A DNA stretch of 64,000 nt from Paenibacillus montaniterrae. GTDB lineage: Bacteria > Bacillota > Bacilli > Paenibacillales > Paenibacillaceae. The position numbers were made by a program, and so were the translations under genes. Within the stretch, counting starts at the first letter, position 1; the number at the start of each line of letters is the position of its first letter. Of the stretch, positions 1 through 8,918 are shown one piece after another. The stretch spans positions 558,001 to 622,000 of the forward strand of contig NZ_BOSE01000002.1 of assembly GCF_018403185.1 (NCBI RefSeq). The letters run 5' to 3'. The notes under the pieces were generated by a model. That model searched no databases. It saw only the letters and a program-made list of their open reading frames with translations, and had not been told where the DNA came from.

Positions 1-91
1 ATGATGATGCCTACTATCGTCTTTTTGCGCTTAAACACTCGCTGCCATTCACTTAGCCATACCCTTTTGAACACATTCAAGCACCTCGCTA

Positions 92-919
92 TTATTGAAA
101 GTAATCCTTTTTATTTGCCGCAAGTACAATCAAGCCCGCAAACAAAAGCCAATAAATCGCAATTACCCCGCAGTTCCACTGTGCCATAAAAGGCTGATCT
201 GCCAACAGATAGGTAATGCCTTGCCACTGAATCATCGGGATTGAAGTGAAAAAGATTTTGATCACCAGCTCTTCTCCAATCAGCGGCGTAAAATACGTTA
301 CAACGTTCGGATAAAGAAATGAAAATAAAAGAAAGCCAATTCCTGTTCCAATTGCTGCTGTTGTAGTATGAGCAATACTCGAAATAAAGAACAGCACCGT
401 TAACATTGCGATCGAAGACAGCAAAGCAATCCCGTAAAACTGTAAATTGTAAACCAAGCTTTCAAATGGAGTCGCCATTCCTTGCTGGTAAAACAACGCG
501 AGCTCTGCCGGCCTGTCGAAATAAATAAAGCCTACCGCATAGCTTATCGCCAAATACGCTGCAAAAAATGCAGCCAAGGCAAGGATCGAGACGAGATACT
601 TGCTTATTATAATTTCCAAATTAGAGTATGATCTGATCAGAATCATGCGAATCGTTTTATCCTGGTATTCATCCGTTACAATAAAGGCAACAAGAACAAG
701 AATAACGCCCTGAAACACGGTAAACAGCATCTCTGAAAGTCCCATAATCGGAAAGTTCCAGGCAGAAGTATAGTGTGCAACATCAGCAGTTAAAGTATCA
801 TTTTGCTTAACAACATAGCTTGCAGCGGCTAGTAAAATAATCGGGATGCTCAAGAAAAGCAGCCATGTCGTTTTTCGCTTCCATACGCGCTCCCATTCAC
901 TCCACATTAATGCCTTCAT
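92..919 (-). CDS. ABC-2 type transporter permease
   Basis: Membrane half of an ABC exporter of the bacitracin/lantibiotic-immunity (BcrB-like) type, 275 residues. A basic N-terminus (MKALMWSEWERVWKRK) leads into a first membrane helix near residues 18-37, and about five more helices follow in the rest of the chain, as in ABC-2 permeases. Its start overlaps the end of the upstream ATPase gene by 4 bases, so the two are translationally coupled and form one transporter. Substrate unknown; antimicrobial-peptide export or immunity is typical of the family but is not shown here. The first 91 bases of the window, downstream of its stop, hold nothing I recognise. Confidence 0.85.
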   Translation of the reverse strand: MKALMWSEWERVWKRKTTWLLFLSIPIILLAAASYVVKQNDTLTADVAHYTSAWNFPIMGLSEMLFTVFQGVILVLVAFIVTDEYQDKTIRMILIRSYSNLEIIISKYLVSILALAAFFAAYLAISYAVGFIYFDRPAELALFYQQGMATPFESLVYNLQFYGIALLSSIAMLTVLFFISSIAHTTTAAIGTGIGFLLFSFLYPNVVTYFTPLIGEELVIKIFFTSIPMIQWQGITYLLADQPFMAQWNCGVIAIYWLLFAGLIVLAANKKDYFQ

Positions 920-1647
920 CGCGACACCAACTCAATAAAGGCATCCTCCAGGCTCTCCTCATTGCTCGCCAACGCCTTTGTTTCACCAGTCCAGATCAGC
1001 TTTCCTTCTTGCATAACCACGATATGCTGACAAACCTTTTGCAGCTCATCCAGCAAATGACTTGAGATTAAAATGGTCATGCCATACTGCTCGTTCAATT
1101 GCAAAAGCAGCTTGCGTATATCTCTAATTCCCATAGGATCAAGTCCATTGACCGGCTCGTCGAGAATGAGAACGGAAGGTCTTCCCAGCAATGCTTGGGC
1201 GATCCCTAACCGCTGCTTCATGCCAAGGGAATAAGTTTTCACTTTATCATTGCCTCGATCCTGCAGGCTAACAATTTCCAGCACTGACTCCACACGCTCG
1301 CGCTGCTCTTTTTTCGAAAGCTGCGGATGAAGACGCGCCAGATTTCTTAAATTCTCTCTGCCTGTCATATATGGGAAGAAAATCGGTGATTCTACGATTG
1401 CCCCCAGCTCCTGTACAGCCTGCTTCCGCTGCGTAACAATACTGGAGCCGTTAATAACAATTTCCCCTGCCGTTGGCTTCACCAAACCTGTGACGATGCG
1501 AATAAGCGTGGTCTTTCCCGCTCCATTGGGACCTAATAGACCACATATGCTTCCCTTCTCTACCTCAAAGGATATATTTTGCAATAACTGACGTCCTCTT
1601 ACACGCTTGCTTACTTGCTTAAATGACAAACTAATCTCTTTAGACAT
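916..1647 (-). CDS. ABC transporter ATP-binding protein (exporter)
   Basis: Nucleotide-binding subunit, 243 residues, that powers the permease encoded next. Visible motifs: Walker A GPNGAGKTT near residue 40, the Q-loop after VESPIFF, signature YSLGMKQRL, Walker B VLILDEPVNGLDP, and the switch histidine in ISSHLLDEL. The short C-terminus is that of the BcrA/drug-exporter class. The start is ATG with a GGAGGG site 8 bases upstream. The gene lies downstream of a good terminator that closes the sugar operon, so it should have its own promoter. A TATACT-like -10 on the minus strand at about 1673-1678 is a candidate, but no clear -35 is visible. Confidence 0.9.
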   Translation of the reverse strand: MSKEISLSFKQVSKRVRGRQLLQNISFEVEKGSICGLLGPNGAGKTTLIRIVTGLVKPTAGEIVINGSSIVTQRKQAVQELGAIVESPIFFPYMTGRENLRNLARLHPQLSKKEQRERVESVLEIVSLQDRGNDKVKTYSLGMKQRLGIAQALLGRPSVLILDEPVNGLDPMGIRDIRKLLLQLNEQYGMTILISSHLLDELQKVCQHIVVMQEGKLIWTGETKALASNEESLEDAFIELVSR

Positions 1648-1705
1648 CGTTTCAATCCCTCCTCGCTAGTCAGTATAGGAGGTAAAAATAAAGATTTTAT
1701 AAAGC

Positions 1706-1752
1706 AAAAAAAATTGTCCAGAAAGTCAGTATAAACTGACAATCTGGACAAT
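1706..1752 (-). terminator. Rho-independent terminator of sugar locus 1
   Basis: Perfect inverted repeat ATTGTCCAGA...TCTGGACAAT (outer arms 1713-1722 and 1743-1752) with a further paired AGTCAGT/ACTGAC segment inside, followed on the minus strand by a run of eight T. It begins 4 bases after the stop codon of the binding-protein gene and separates locus 1 from the ABC exporter. Confidence 0.9.
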
Positions 1753-1756
1753 CGGT

Positions 1757-3508
1757 TTATTCGTATTTGCCTGTATACTTAGGCGATACAAGCTCAACGC
1801 CTGTTGCTTTCTTAAATTCCTGCACACGTACGTTTTTCGCTGCTTCGATATCTGGCAAACCTAAATTATCCATAGTGGACATTGTGTCTGTGTACAGCTT
1901 TTCGAACTCATCATCCGACTTGGCAAAAATCATTTTTGGCACCATTTGCGACCAGTATACTGAAATTTTCGACTCTGCGTTCGCTTCCTTTGAGCCCGGC
2001 TCATAAGCGTCGAACAAATTACCGGAGTCAAGCTGGTCGTTGCTGAACATATAGTTGGAGTTGCCATAGAATAGCGAATCAATATATTTGGACAATTCCG
2101 TTTCGTTCACTTCGCGAACGCTATTCAACCATACATCATTAACCATCCACCAAATGGATTCCATTCCCCATTGCTTGGAGGCCGCATTCCAGTCTTCGGC
2201 AAAAGCTGTCTCGATCTCCTCGTTCAGCTTATACTTGCCATCGGCTGTAACGCTGAATGTTTCCCCTTCTTTACCGAAGTAGCTCACCGTTTGTCCGTGT
2301 TCACTGTACAAATATTCAATGAACTGAATTGCGCGATCGGCATTTTTCGAGTTTTTATTGACGAAGGTAAGCGTCCAGCCTTTATTAAGCGCTCGTCCAT
2401 ATTGCGGCAAGGAGCCGTCATTGGAATGAATCGCATCGACATTGACATAAACAGCGTTGGAATCAGCCTGGTACAATTGTGTTACAGGGCCTTTGTAATC
2501 GGCAATGCTGCCCACCATCATAAATACTGCGCCTTGCGTCAGCTTCTCCTCAACCTGATTTCTTGCACTTGTAAAATTCTCTAGCGAAAGCAGGTTCTCA
2601 CGCGCCAAAGCGTTTACAAACTGCAGCATGTTTTTATATTCAGGCGTTGTGCGCTGATCGATATAAGAGCCATCCTCTGCTTCACTTACAGCACCGAAGG
2701 AACCGGCAAGCACACCTAGCGAGTCGGCAATATATTTGTCCTTGTCGCCAAAGTAGATCGGAGCCACTGTTACGCCGTTATATTGAATATTGGCAGCCTG
2801 CACCTTTTTCAACGCTTCAATTAGCGTATCCTCTTGACGCAAGTCTTCAACGGTAATGCCTAGCTGATCCATAATGTCCTTGCGCACAAAAATTTGTCCG
2901 TTGGAGCGCTCGTAGAAATCAGATTTGACCTCTGGATATTGATCAAGCATTTCTGGCGATACATAGTAGTTAGGAATCGCATAAAAATTGCCGTCTGCCT
3001 GTGTATACCAATCGATCATGCTTTGCGGCAAAATCGATGAGAAGTATGGAGCATGCTGCTCAATCAATTCGTTCAATGGCGCTACCTTGCCGCTTTCCAT
3101 CAAGGTTTGGATGAGCGAGGTGCTGTTCCAGCGGTCCAGTGTAATAATATCCGGCAAATTATTCGTTGCCATCATTACGTTGAACTCAGCATTAACATCG
3201 TTGCCTGCATGCAGGAAGTCAACTGTAACCCCTGTTTCCTCTGTAATGATTTTATCGATGTACGTGTTCGTCGCATCCCATTTTTTCGAGTAGCCCGCTA
3301 CCCCGGTGTACCAGGATAAGGTAACCGGATCATTGACTGTTTTCCAGGCAGGCTCTTCAGCGCTTAGCGCGCTATTGCTTGATCCTTCAGAGCCTGTCCC
3401 ATTAGCTGCATTGCCGTTTTTGCCTGAGCCAGCATTATCTGAGCAGCCAGCCAAAATGACTGCAAAAACGAGAAACATTGCTGCAAGGCTTTTTGTCACT
3501 TTACTCAT
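1757..3508 (-). CDS. Extracellular sugar-binding lipoprotein (LplA/YtcQ type)
   Basis: Captures a sugar or oligosaccharide outside the membrane and delivers it to the two permeases encoded upstream. 583 residues, which is typical of the large Paenibacillus binding proteins and far longer than a MalE-type protein. N-terminal lipoprotein signal ends in the lipobox LAGC (Cys near residue 21), followed by a Ser/Gly/Asn-rich linker and then the SBP fold starting near EPAWKTVNDPVTLSW. The start is ATG behind AGGGGG. It is the last gene of the permease operon, with a 43-base gap after the YtcP-like permease and a terminator just after the stop. The ligand cannot be read from the sequence. Confidence 0.9.
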   Translation of the reverse strand: MSKVTKSLAAMFLVFAVILAGCSDNAGSGKNGNAANGTGSEGSSNSALSAEEPAWKTVNDPVTLSWYTGVAGYSKKWDATNTYIDKIITEETGVTVDFLHAGNDVNAEFNVMMATNNLPDIITLDRWNSTSLIQTLMESGKVAPLNELIEQHAPYFSSILPQSMIDWYTQADGNFYAIPNYYVSPEMLDQYPEVKSDFYERSNGQIFVRKDIMDQLGITVEDLRQEDTLIEALKKVQAANIQYNGVTVAPIYFGDKDKYIADSLGVLAGSFGAVSEAEDGSYIDQRTTPEYKNMLQFVNALARENLLSLENFTSARNQVEEKLTQGAVFMMVGSIADYKGPVTQLYQADSNAVYVNVDAIHSNDGSLPQYGRALNKGWTLTFVNKNSKNADRAIQFIEYLYSEHGQTVSYFGKEGETFSVTADGKYKLNEEIETAFAEDWNAASKQWGMESIWWMVNDVWLNSVREVNETELSKYIDSLFYGNSNYMFSNDQLDSGNLFDAYEPGSKEANAESKISVYWSQMVPKMIFAKSDDEFEKLYTDTMSTMDNLGLPDIEAAKNVRVQEFKKATGVELVSPKYTGKYE

Positions 3509-3551
3509 GTTGAATCCCCCTATAATGTATAATGTTTGTTCATTTATCTTA

Positions 3552-4442
3552 TTAGCCTTTTACAGACCCAATAAGCATACCCTTAATAAAAAATTTTTGC
3601 ACGAATGGATAGATGACAATGATCGGCAAGGAAGCGGCGACCATTGCAGCCAGCTGAAGCGTCGTTGTCGTTACTGCGCCTTGTCCTGCAGCTGTTGAAG
3701 TAGACATATTCGCCAGCAGCAGCGCTGCTTCTGTGCTCTGAATCAGCTTCAAAATATATAGCTGCACCGTTTGCAGCTCACTGCCCAGCGTGTAAACCAT
3801 GGAATCATAATACGCATTCCAGTGACCGACAGCTGTGAATAGTGCAATCGCAGCCATAACAGGCTTCGACAATGGCAGGATCATCGTGAAAAAGATTCGA
3901 TATTCGCCCGCTCCGTCGATTTTAGCTGATTCGATTAGCGCATCCGGCAGCTCCGCAAAGTAAGAACGGAACAGGATCACATTCCAGAAGCTGAACAGCG
4001 CCGGAATAATATAAACGAGGAAGCTGTTGTACAGCCCTAGTGAATTTAGCAAAATAAAGTAAGGAATGAGTCCCCCGCTTAAGTACATGCTCATTAAGCC
4101 AATTGTCGCGTACGCATTTTTCAGCTTCAGATTAGGTCTGGAAAAGGCGTAAGCAAACATTGAGGTGAACAGCACATGGGTGACCGTCCCGATAATCGTT
4201 CGGGAAATCGTAACGCCAAACGCTTTAATGAGCGCGTTATCGCTGAACAGCGCCTTGTAATTGGATAGCGTAAAATCCCGCGTCCACAAGTACACGCCGC
4301 CGCGCGCATAGTCAGTCCCTGTATTAAAGGAACCGATGATCGAATACCAAAACGGATACAGCGTTAATACAATTAAAATGAGCATAAAGGTAATATTGCA
4401 TATATTGAATATGCGATCGGACAATGAGTTGTCTTTAACCAT
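3552..4442 (-). CDS. Carbohydrate ABC transporter permease (YtcP type)
   Basis: Second inner-membrane permease of sugar locus 1, 296 residues with about six transmembrane helices. The cytoplasmic EAA loop that docks the ATPase is visible as ALIESAKIDGAGEYRIFFTM. The C-terminus FIKGMLIGSVKG is characteristic of YtcP/LplC proteins. It starts with ATG behind GGGAGG, 12 bases after the LplB-like gene. No ATPase is encoded in the operon, as is usual for this family where a shared MsmX-like ATPase serves many transporters. Confidence 0.92.
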   Translation of the reverse strand: MVKDNSLSDRIFNICNITFMLILIVLTLYPFWYSIIGSFNTGTDYARGGVYLWTRDFTLSNYKALFSDNALIKAFGVTISRTIIGTVTHVLFTSMFAYAFSRPNLKLKNAYATIGLMSMYLSGGLIPYFILLNSLGLYNSFLVYIIPALFSFWNVILFRSYFAELPDALIESAKIDGAGEYRIFFTMILPLSKPVMAAIALFTAVGHWNAYYDSMVYTLGSELQTVQLYILKLIQSTEAALLLANMSTSTAAGQGAVTTTTLQLAAMVAASLPIIVIYPFVQKFFIKGMLIGSVKG

Positions 4443-4454
4443 CTGCCAGCCTCC

Positions 4455-5414
4455 CTAAAAAATGCCTTTGCCCGTAATTTTTTTAGCGATAAAATTAGCC
4501 AAATAAAGCAGGAACAATGCAATGACTGTTTTCATCAAGCCAACCGCAGTGGCGTATTCCATTCTGAACTCCTGCAAGCCCACCTTGTACACATAGGTGT
4601 CGATTACTTCACTTGCATCGATATTAAGCGGATTTTGCAGCACAAAGAACTGGTCGAAGCCGCTGTTCAAAATGTTACTGATCTGGAAAACGAGCAAAAT
4701 CACAATCGTCCCCGTAATAGAAGGCAGTGTAATATGCCAAATACGCTGGAAGCGCGTCGCGCCGTCCATATAAGCCGCCTCATACATCTCCTGATCAATG
4801 CCGGCAATTGCAGCCAGATAAAGGATTGCTCCCCAGCCCAATTCCTTAATCAGATTCGTCAATACTGCCAGCAGCCAGAAATAATCAGGATTGCCCAAAA
4901 AGTGAATCGCTTGATCGATAATGCCGAGCTTTTGCAGCAAGTAGTTGACGACGCCTGTACTTGGCGAAAGAATGCTAATGACAAGTCCGCCAAATATGCT
5001 CCATGAAATAAAGTGCGGCAAATACGTAACCGTTTGCGTCAGCTTTTTGAATTTGGCGCTCGTGACCTCATTCAGCAAAATCGCGAACAAAATCGTAAAT
5101 GGGAATGTAATGAGCAATGAAAGCAAATTAATGCCCAATGTATTTTTCAGCATGTTCCAAAAATTTATATCATTAACAAATTCCTTGAAATTAGCTAATC
5201 CGACCCATTCTGCTTCAAATATTCCCTTAATCCCCGTCACAATGTTGTATTCCTTGAACGCAATCAAGACGCCATACAACGGAATAAAGGTGAATACGAA
5301 AACGAATAAAATACCCGGAATAATCATCGACTGCAAGGAAAGCTGATCCTTATCCCGCAGCAGCCTCCCCATCCGGCCTTGCTTTGTTTGTTGTGCTTGC
5401 TCCGTGCCCGTCAT
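4455..5414 (-). CDS. Carbohydrate ABC transporter permease (LplB/YtcO type)
   Basis: First permease of sugar locus 1, 319 residues. A long basic cytoplasmic N-terminus precedes the first helix (IIPGILFVFVFTFIPLYG), and the EAA loop reads YEAAYMDGATRFQRIWHI. The C-terminal ANFIAKKITGKGIF matches LplB-type endings. ATG with AAGGAG at good spacing. It is the first gene of the transporter operon. A terminator closes the regulatory genes upstream, so this operon probably starts from a promoter in 5415-5536, where a cre-like box overlaps the expected control region. Confidence 0.92.
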   Translation of the reverse strand: MTGTEQAQQTKQGRMGRLLRDKDQLSLQSMIIPGILFVFVFTFIPLYGVLIAFKEYNIVTGIKGIFEAEWVGLANFKEFVNDINFWNMLKNTLGINLLSLLITFPFTILFAILLNEVTSAKFKKLTQTVTYLPHFISWSIFGGLVISILSPSTGVVNYLLQKLGIIDQAIHFLGNPDYFWLLAVLTNLIKELGWGAILYLAAIAGIDQEMYEAAYMDGATRFQRIWHITLPSITGTIVILLVFQISNILNSGFDQFFVLQNPLNIDASEVIDTYVYKVGLQEFRMEYATAVGLMKTVIALFLLYLANFIAKKITGKGIF

Positions 5415-5448
5415 CGTGTTGACTCCTTTCTCATATGCCTACGCTTAT

Positions 5449-5462
5449 TGTATACGCTTGCT
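5449..5462. promoter_or_regulatory. Candidate CcpA site (cre)
   Basis: TGTATACGCTTGCT matches the cre consensus TGWAARCGYTWNCW at 13 of 14 positions by eye. It lies 35 bases upstream of the first permease start, where CcpA binding would repress transporter expression on preferred sugars. Binding is inferred. Confidence 0.5.
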
Positions 5463-5536
5463 GAGCGCGCTTACAGGATGCGCATTTGCGAAAGGGTATC
5501 ATCTTTTACAAAGTTGACGCGCCGGATCACCGCAGA

Positions 5537-5593
5537 CAAAAAGAGGCTCATCCAGATTGTCAGCTTTCACTAACTTTCCGGACAAGCCCTCTC
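5537..5593 (-). terminator. Terminator after the response-regulator gene
   Basis: On the minus strand an imperfect stem AGAGGGCTTGTCC / GGATGAGCCTCT is followed by TTTTT. It begins 7 bases after the response-regulator stop and separates the regulatory operon from the transporter operon. Confidence 0.75.
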
Positions 5594-5599
5594 TTAAAC

Positions 5600-7123
5600 T
5601 TATTTGATTGCTAGCGAATCCTGATACTCCTTCGGACTCATGCCGTAATAGTTTTTGAATACTCGCGTAAAATTTTTCGGATTGCTATAGCCAAGCCGAC
5701 TGGCGACTTCATTAACCTTGACGTTCAAGCCCTGCAGCGCCTGCTTCGCATAAGCCATGCGGCATTGTGTCACATAATCCTGGAAATTAACACCGACAGC
5801 TTCCTTAAACAGCTTGCTGAAATGATGATAGCTTACATTGCAATAATTTGCGACGACGGCCATATTAATTTCATCCAGCAGATGCTCCTGCACATAGCGC
5901 TTGGCGACCTCTACAATGTTGCTGCCGCTAAGCAGCTCTCTGCGCGCATCAATCGTCTGGAAGATGCAAGTTTTCAAATAAATGCGCAGCTGCTCAGGCT
6001 GCTCGAAGGAATAAATGCTCCGCTTCTTGCTCGGCAGCCACTGAATCACCTGCATAATCGTATCGTACATGCCGCTAATCGCTTCAAACGTATATTTGCC
6101 CAGCGCTTGGTCATTGAAATGGTCAGCAATAAAGCTTTGCACCTCATCCTTGCGCGCCCCTTCCACAATATCGACAAGCCGCTTTAGCTCGGCTGTTTCG
6201 ATTGATGCCATGCAACGCTTGTAGTAGACGCTGTCATCAAGAATCGTATAGGCTTTGGATACGAGCTTGTATCTTGAAACCTGATGCGCGCTCTGGTAGG
6301 CCTGCCACAAATGTCCCTGCGCGGGAAATGCACGCCCGCAGGCAATAATAAACATCGAAGAGGAATAATGCTGCCGCATGCTGCTCATAAAGTGGCGCAT
6401 ATCCGGCTGAGCTTGAAAATTGATCCACAGCACGAGGTCGTGATGCTTGTTGAACAGCGGGTAGATGACAAGCGGTGTATCCGCCGTATGCTCATTCAGC
6501 AAATCAACGGCAAGCTTCATCTGCCACGACACCGACTCAGACTGGCGCTCCAGCACGGAAATGATCGCCACCATCAAATGTGCATGAGGTCTTGCCATTC
6601 CTTGCCGCGCGAACAGCTGCTCCAGCCGCTCCTCACCGTCATCCCCCTCCTCGGCCTGCTGCAATGCAAAACCTAAATCCTTGCTGCCCTTCTCAATCCA
6701 CGACTGGCTCTGCTCGGCCTTTCCTTGATCCTGCAAAATTTGCTCCTGCTGCAGCGTTTCGATGCTGCTGATCAGCGCCTCGCGCAGCTCCTCGGTATGA
6801 ACCGGCTTAAGCAAGTAGTCGGTTATGCCCAGCTTAAAGCTTTCCTTCACAAGATGAAATTCGTCGTAGCCGCTAATGACGATTATTTTCATTTTATAAG
6901 ACTTGGCAACAAGCTGTGCGATTAGCGTCAAGCCGTCTACCTTCGGCATATTCAGGTCAGTGATGACGATGTCCGGCTGACAGGCAGCTATTTTGTTAAG
7001 CGCATCCTCACCGTCGGCTGCAGTTTCAAGTGCAGAGATGCCTTCAATATTTAGATATTGGATAATGTCACACAGTCCGTCTCGTACCATTTCCTCGTCA
7101 TCGACTATTAGGATGCGAACCAT
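5600..7123 (-). CDS. AraC-type response regulator (YesN family)
   Basis: Cytoplasmic transcription factor, 507 residues, with an N-terminal receiver domain. Acidic pocket DDEE is near residues 8-11 and the phospho-acceptor is Asp56 in DIVITDLNMP. A long middle linker follows, and a C-terminal pair of AraC helix-turn-helix motifs ends in the family signature around LGYSNPKNFTRVFKNYYGMSP. Its start lies 26 bases inside the end of the kinase gene and has a strong GGGAGGTGGAG site, so the pair is translationally coupled. It probably activates the permease and binding-protein operon immediately downstream in response to extracellular sugar. Confidence 0.93.
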   Translation of the reverse strand: MVRILIVDDEEMVRDGLCDIIQYLNIEGISALETAADGEDALNKIAACQPDIVITDLNMPKVDGLTLIAQLVAKSYKMKIIVISGYDEFHLVKESFKLGITDYLLKPVHTEELREALISSIETLQQEQILQDQGKAEQSQSWIEKGSKDLGFALQQAEEGDDGEERLEQLFARQGMARPHAHLMVAIISVLERQSESVSWQMKLAVDLLNEHTADTPLVIYPLFNKHHDLVLWINFQAQPDMRHFMSSMRQHYSSSMFIIACGRAFPAQGHLWQAYQSAHQVSRYKLVSKAYTILDDSVYYKRCMASIETAELKRLVDIVEGARKDEVQSFIADHFNDQALGKYTFEAISGMYDTIMQVIQWLPSKKRSIYSFEQPEQLRIYLKTCIFQTIDARRELLSGSNIVEVAKRYVQEHLLDEINMAVVANYCNVSYHHFSKLFKEAVGVNFQDYVTQCRMAYAKQALQGLNVKVNEVASRLGYSNPKNFTRVFKNYYGMSPKEYQDSLAIK

Positions 7124-8918
7124 GCGTCTCCACCTCCCATTGGTATGGAATTCGAATTGTTACACATGTATATTGACCCGGCTCACTATCAATTAGCAGA
7201 TGATACTGCTCGCCGTAATAGAGCCGCAGGCGGCTATTAATGTTCTGCAGACCAATCGAGCTCCCCTGCCGGGAGGCCTGCTCGCGGTAATGCAGCAGCG
7301 GCATGCGGAAAGCCTCGTTCAGCTGCTTCAGCTTCTGCCGGGCGATGCCGTTGCCATTGTCTTTAATTAAAATGAAAATGTCCTGCTGCCTGATCTCGCT
7401 GCTAATTTCAATTTTCAGCTGCTTGCTGTCGCGATTTTTTCCGTGCTTCAAGCAGTTTTCGACGACGGGCTGTAGCAAAAATTTAATGACGGGATACTTC
7501 TTCAGCTTTTCATCAATCGAAAGCTCCAGCTCGATATAGTGCGTGGTGCTTATTTTTTGCAAATTCATATATTTGCGAATAAGCTCCAGCTCTTCGCCAA
7601 GCGTTGTTTCATGCGTCTGCTCACTGAGGTTATAGCGCAATATTTTCCCGAAATCCGCAAGCAAATCTGCAATCCAAAACATTTTCTCCTTAATCAGCCG
7701 CATCCGAAACACGTCGAGCGTGTTGTAAATAAAATGCGGATTAATTTGATATTGCAGCGCTTGAATTTGTGCTTCCTTGCGCAGCCGCTCCTTCATCAGC
7801 ATATTGCCGATCAGCTCGTTGTTCATCTCGATTAATCCGTTCATATCCTGCGCCAGCTGGCCAAGCTCATCTGAACGCTTGTCCGGGATGCGCATTTTCA
7901 GATCGCCTTGAATGACCTTTCTCATAATGGCGATCATGCGATTAAGCCGCATAAATATAAGCTTGAACATAAGCATGCAGGTAATAATAAAAATAACGAA
8001 GCAGCCGACGATCATCAATACATTATAGCTCGTGCTCTTGCTCATCGATGCATTCAGTTCATTAAGCGCCACCTTGTACACCAGCGTCTCATCGATATCG
8101 GGAAACCAGTGATAAAAGTAAATAAACTCGTTTTGCATAAAGTAGCCTTGCGGCACTTCAGCCGTTTGCAGCAGCTGCTGAAGCTGCTCGCCAGCCGCTT
8201 CATCCTCCAGCACCGCTCCCGCATCCTGCTGTTGCTTGATCAGCAGCAGCGTGCGATCCTGTCCATGCTCTCCGCCGGAGGGCAGCATATATTGCTCGGC
8301 AACCATAATCGTAACGAGCCCAAGCAGCTGACGTGTAGAAGAATAAAGCTTGCTGACCAAGGTGTATTGCTTGCGGTCAGCTTGCTGTGATTTGGGCAGC
8401 AGCGGCGCATTGTCCACCCCGAGCCACATCAGTGTAGCGGCTTCATCAGCAATAAACGATTGGATGCTTTCATGCTGCTGCTGATGACGCATATGAAAAA
8501 AATACGGCCATGATTCAGGAATCTGCTCATTCATCAAAAACACTTTAATTTCATAATCGCTATTTTCGGAAAAAGCGGTTGCATATTTAATGATTGGAAT
8601 GACATTGTCCAAATAATAGCCGAGAAATTCCGACTCGCTGCTCATATTAGGGCTGTCGATAAACTCGAGCAGGTTGATGTTCTTCGTCACAACGTCCTTC
8701 AAATCGCTCGCCAACCCGATTTTTTGCTCCAGCTCATCTACAAATTGTGTAAATGCATGCTGATTGGTCAGTATAAACTCGTCCTTAACCCGCTGCTGGG
8801 CATTGTGGTTGAGCACCATTACTATAATAAGAAAGACAATTAACGGAATGCTGTACATGACAATCATTCGTGTCACAATGCTGTTTTTATTCCATGCTAG
8901 CTTCATTCTGTTTCCCAT
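7098..8918 (-). CDS. Sensor histidine kinase (YesM/LytS type)
   Basis: Membrane sensor kinase: helix near residues 10-30, a large extracellular Cache-like region, a second helix, a HAMP segment, then the phospho-acceptor block YQINPHFIYNTLDVFRM and an HATPase domain with VVENCLKHGKN and DNGNGI. The open frame runs to 9038, but the extra 40 residues look non-native. The ATG at 8918 (MGNRMKLAW), preceded by GGAG, or the ATG at 8906, begins the typical kinase N-terminus. Either choice overlaps the end of the upstream AraC gene by 20-32 bases. The three regulatory genes form one operon. Confidence 0.88.
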   Translation of the reverse strand: MGNRMKLAWNKNSIVTRMIVMYSIPLIVFLIIVMVLNHNAQQRVKDEFILTNQHAFTQFVDELEQKIGLASDLKDVVTKNINLLEFIDSPNMSSESEFLGYYLDNVIPIIKYATAFSENSDYEIKVFLMNEQIPESWPYFFHMRHQQQHESIQSFIADEAATLMWLGVDNAPLLPKSQQADRKQYTLVSKLYSSTRQLLGLVTIMVAEQYMLPSGGEHGQDRTLLLIKQQQDAGAVLEDEAAGEQLQQLLQTAEVPQGYFMQNEFIYFYHWFPDIDETLVYKVALNELNASMSKSTSYNVLMIVGCFVIFIITCMLMFKLIFMRLNRMIAIMRKVIQGDLKMRIPDKRSDELGQLAQDMNGLIEMNNELIGNMLMKERLRKEAQIQALQYQINPHFIYNTLDVFRMRLIKEKMFWIADLLADFGKILRYNLSEQTHETTLGEELELIRKYMNLQKISTTHYIELELSIDEKLKKYPVIKFLLQPVVENCLKHGKNRDSKQLKIEISSEIRQQDIFILIKDNGNGIARQKLKQLNEAFRMPLLHYREQASRQGSSIGLQNINSRLRLYYGEQYHLLIDSEPGQYTCVTIRIPYQWEVETHGSHPNSR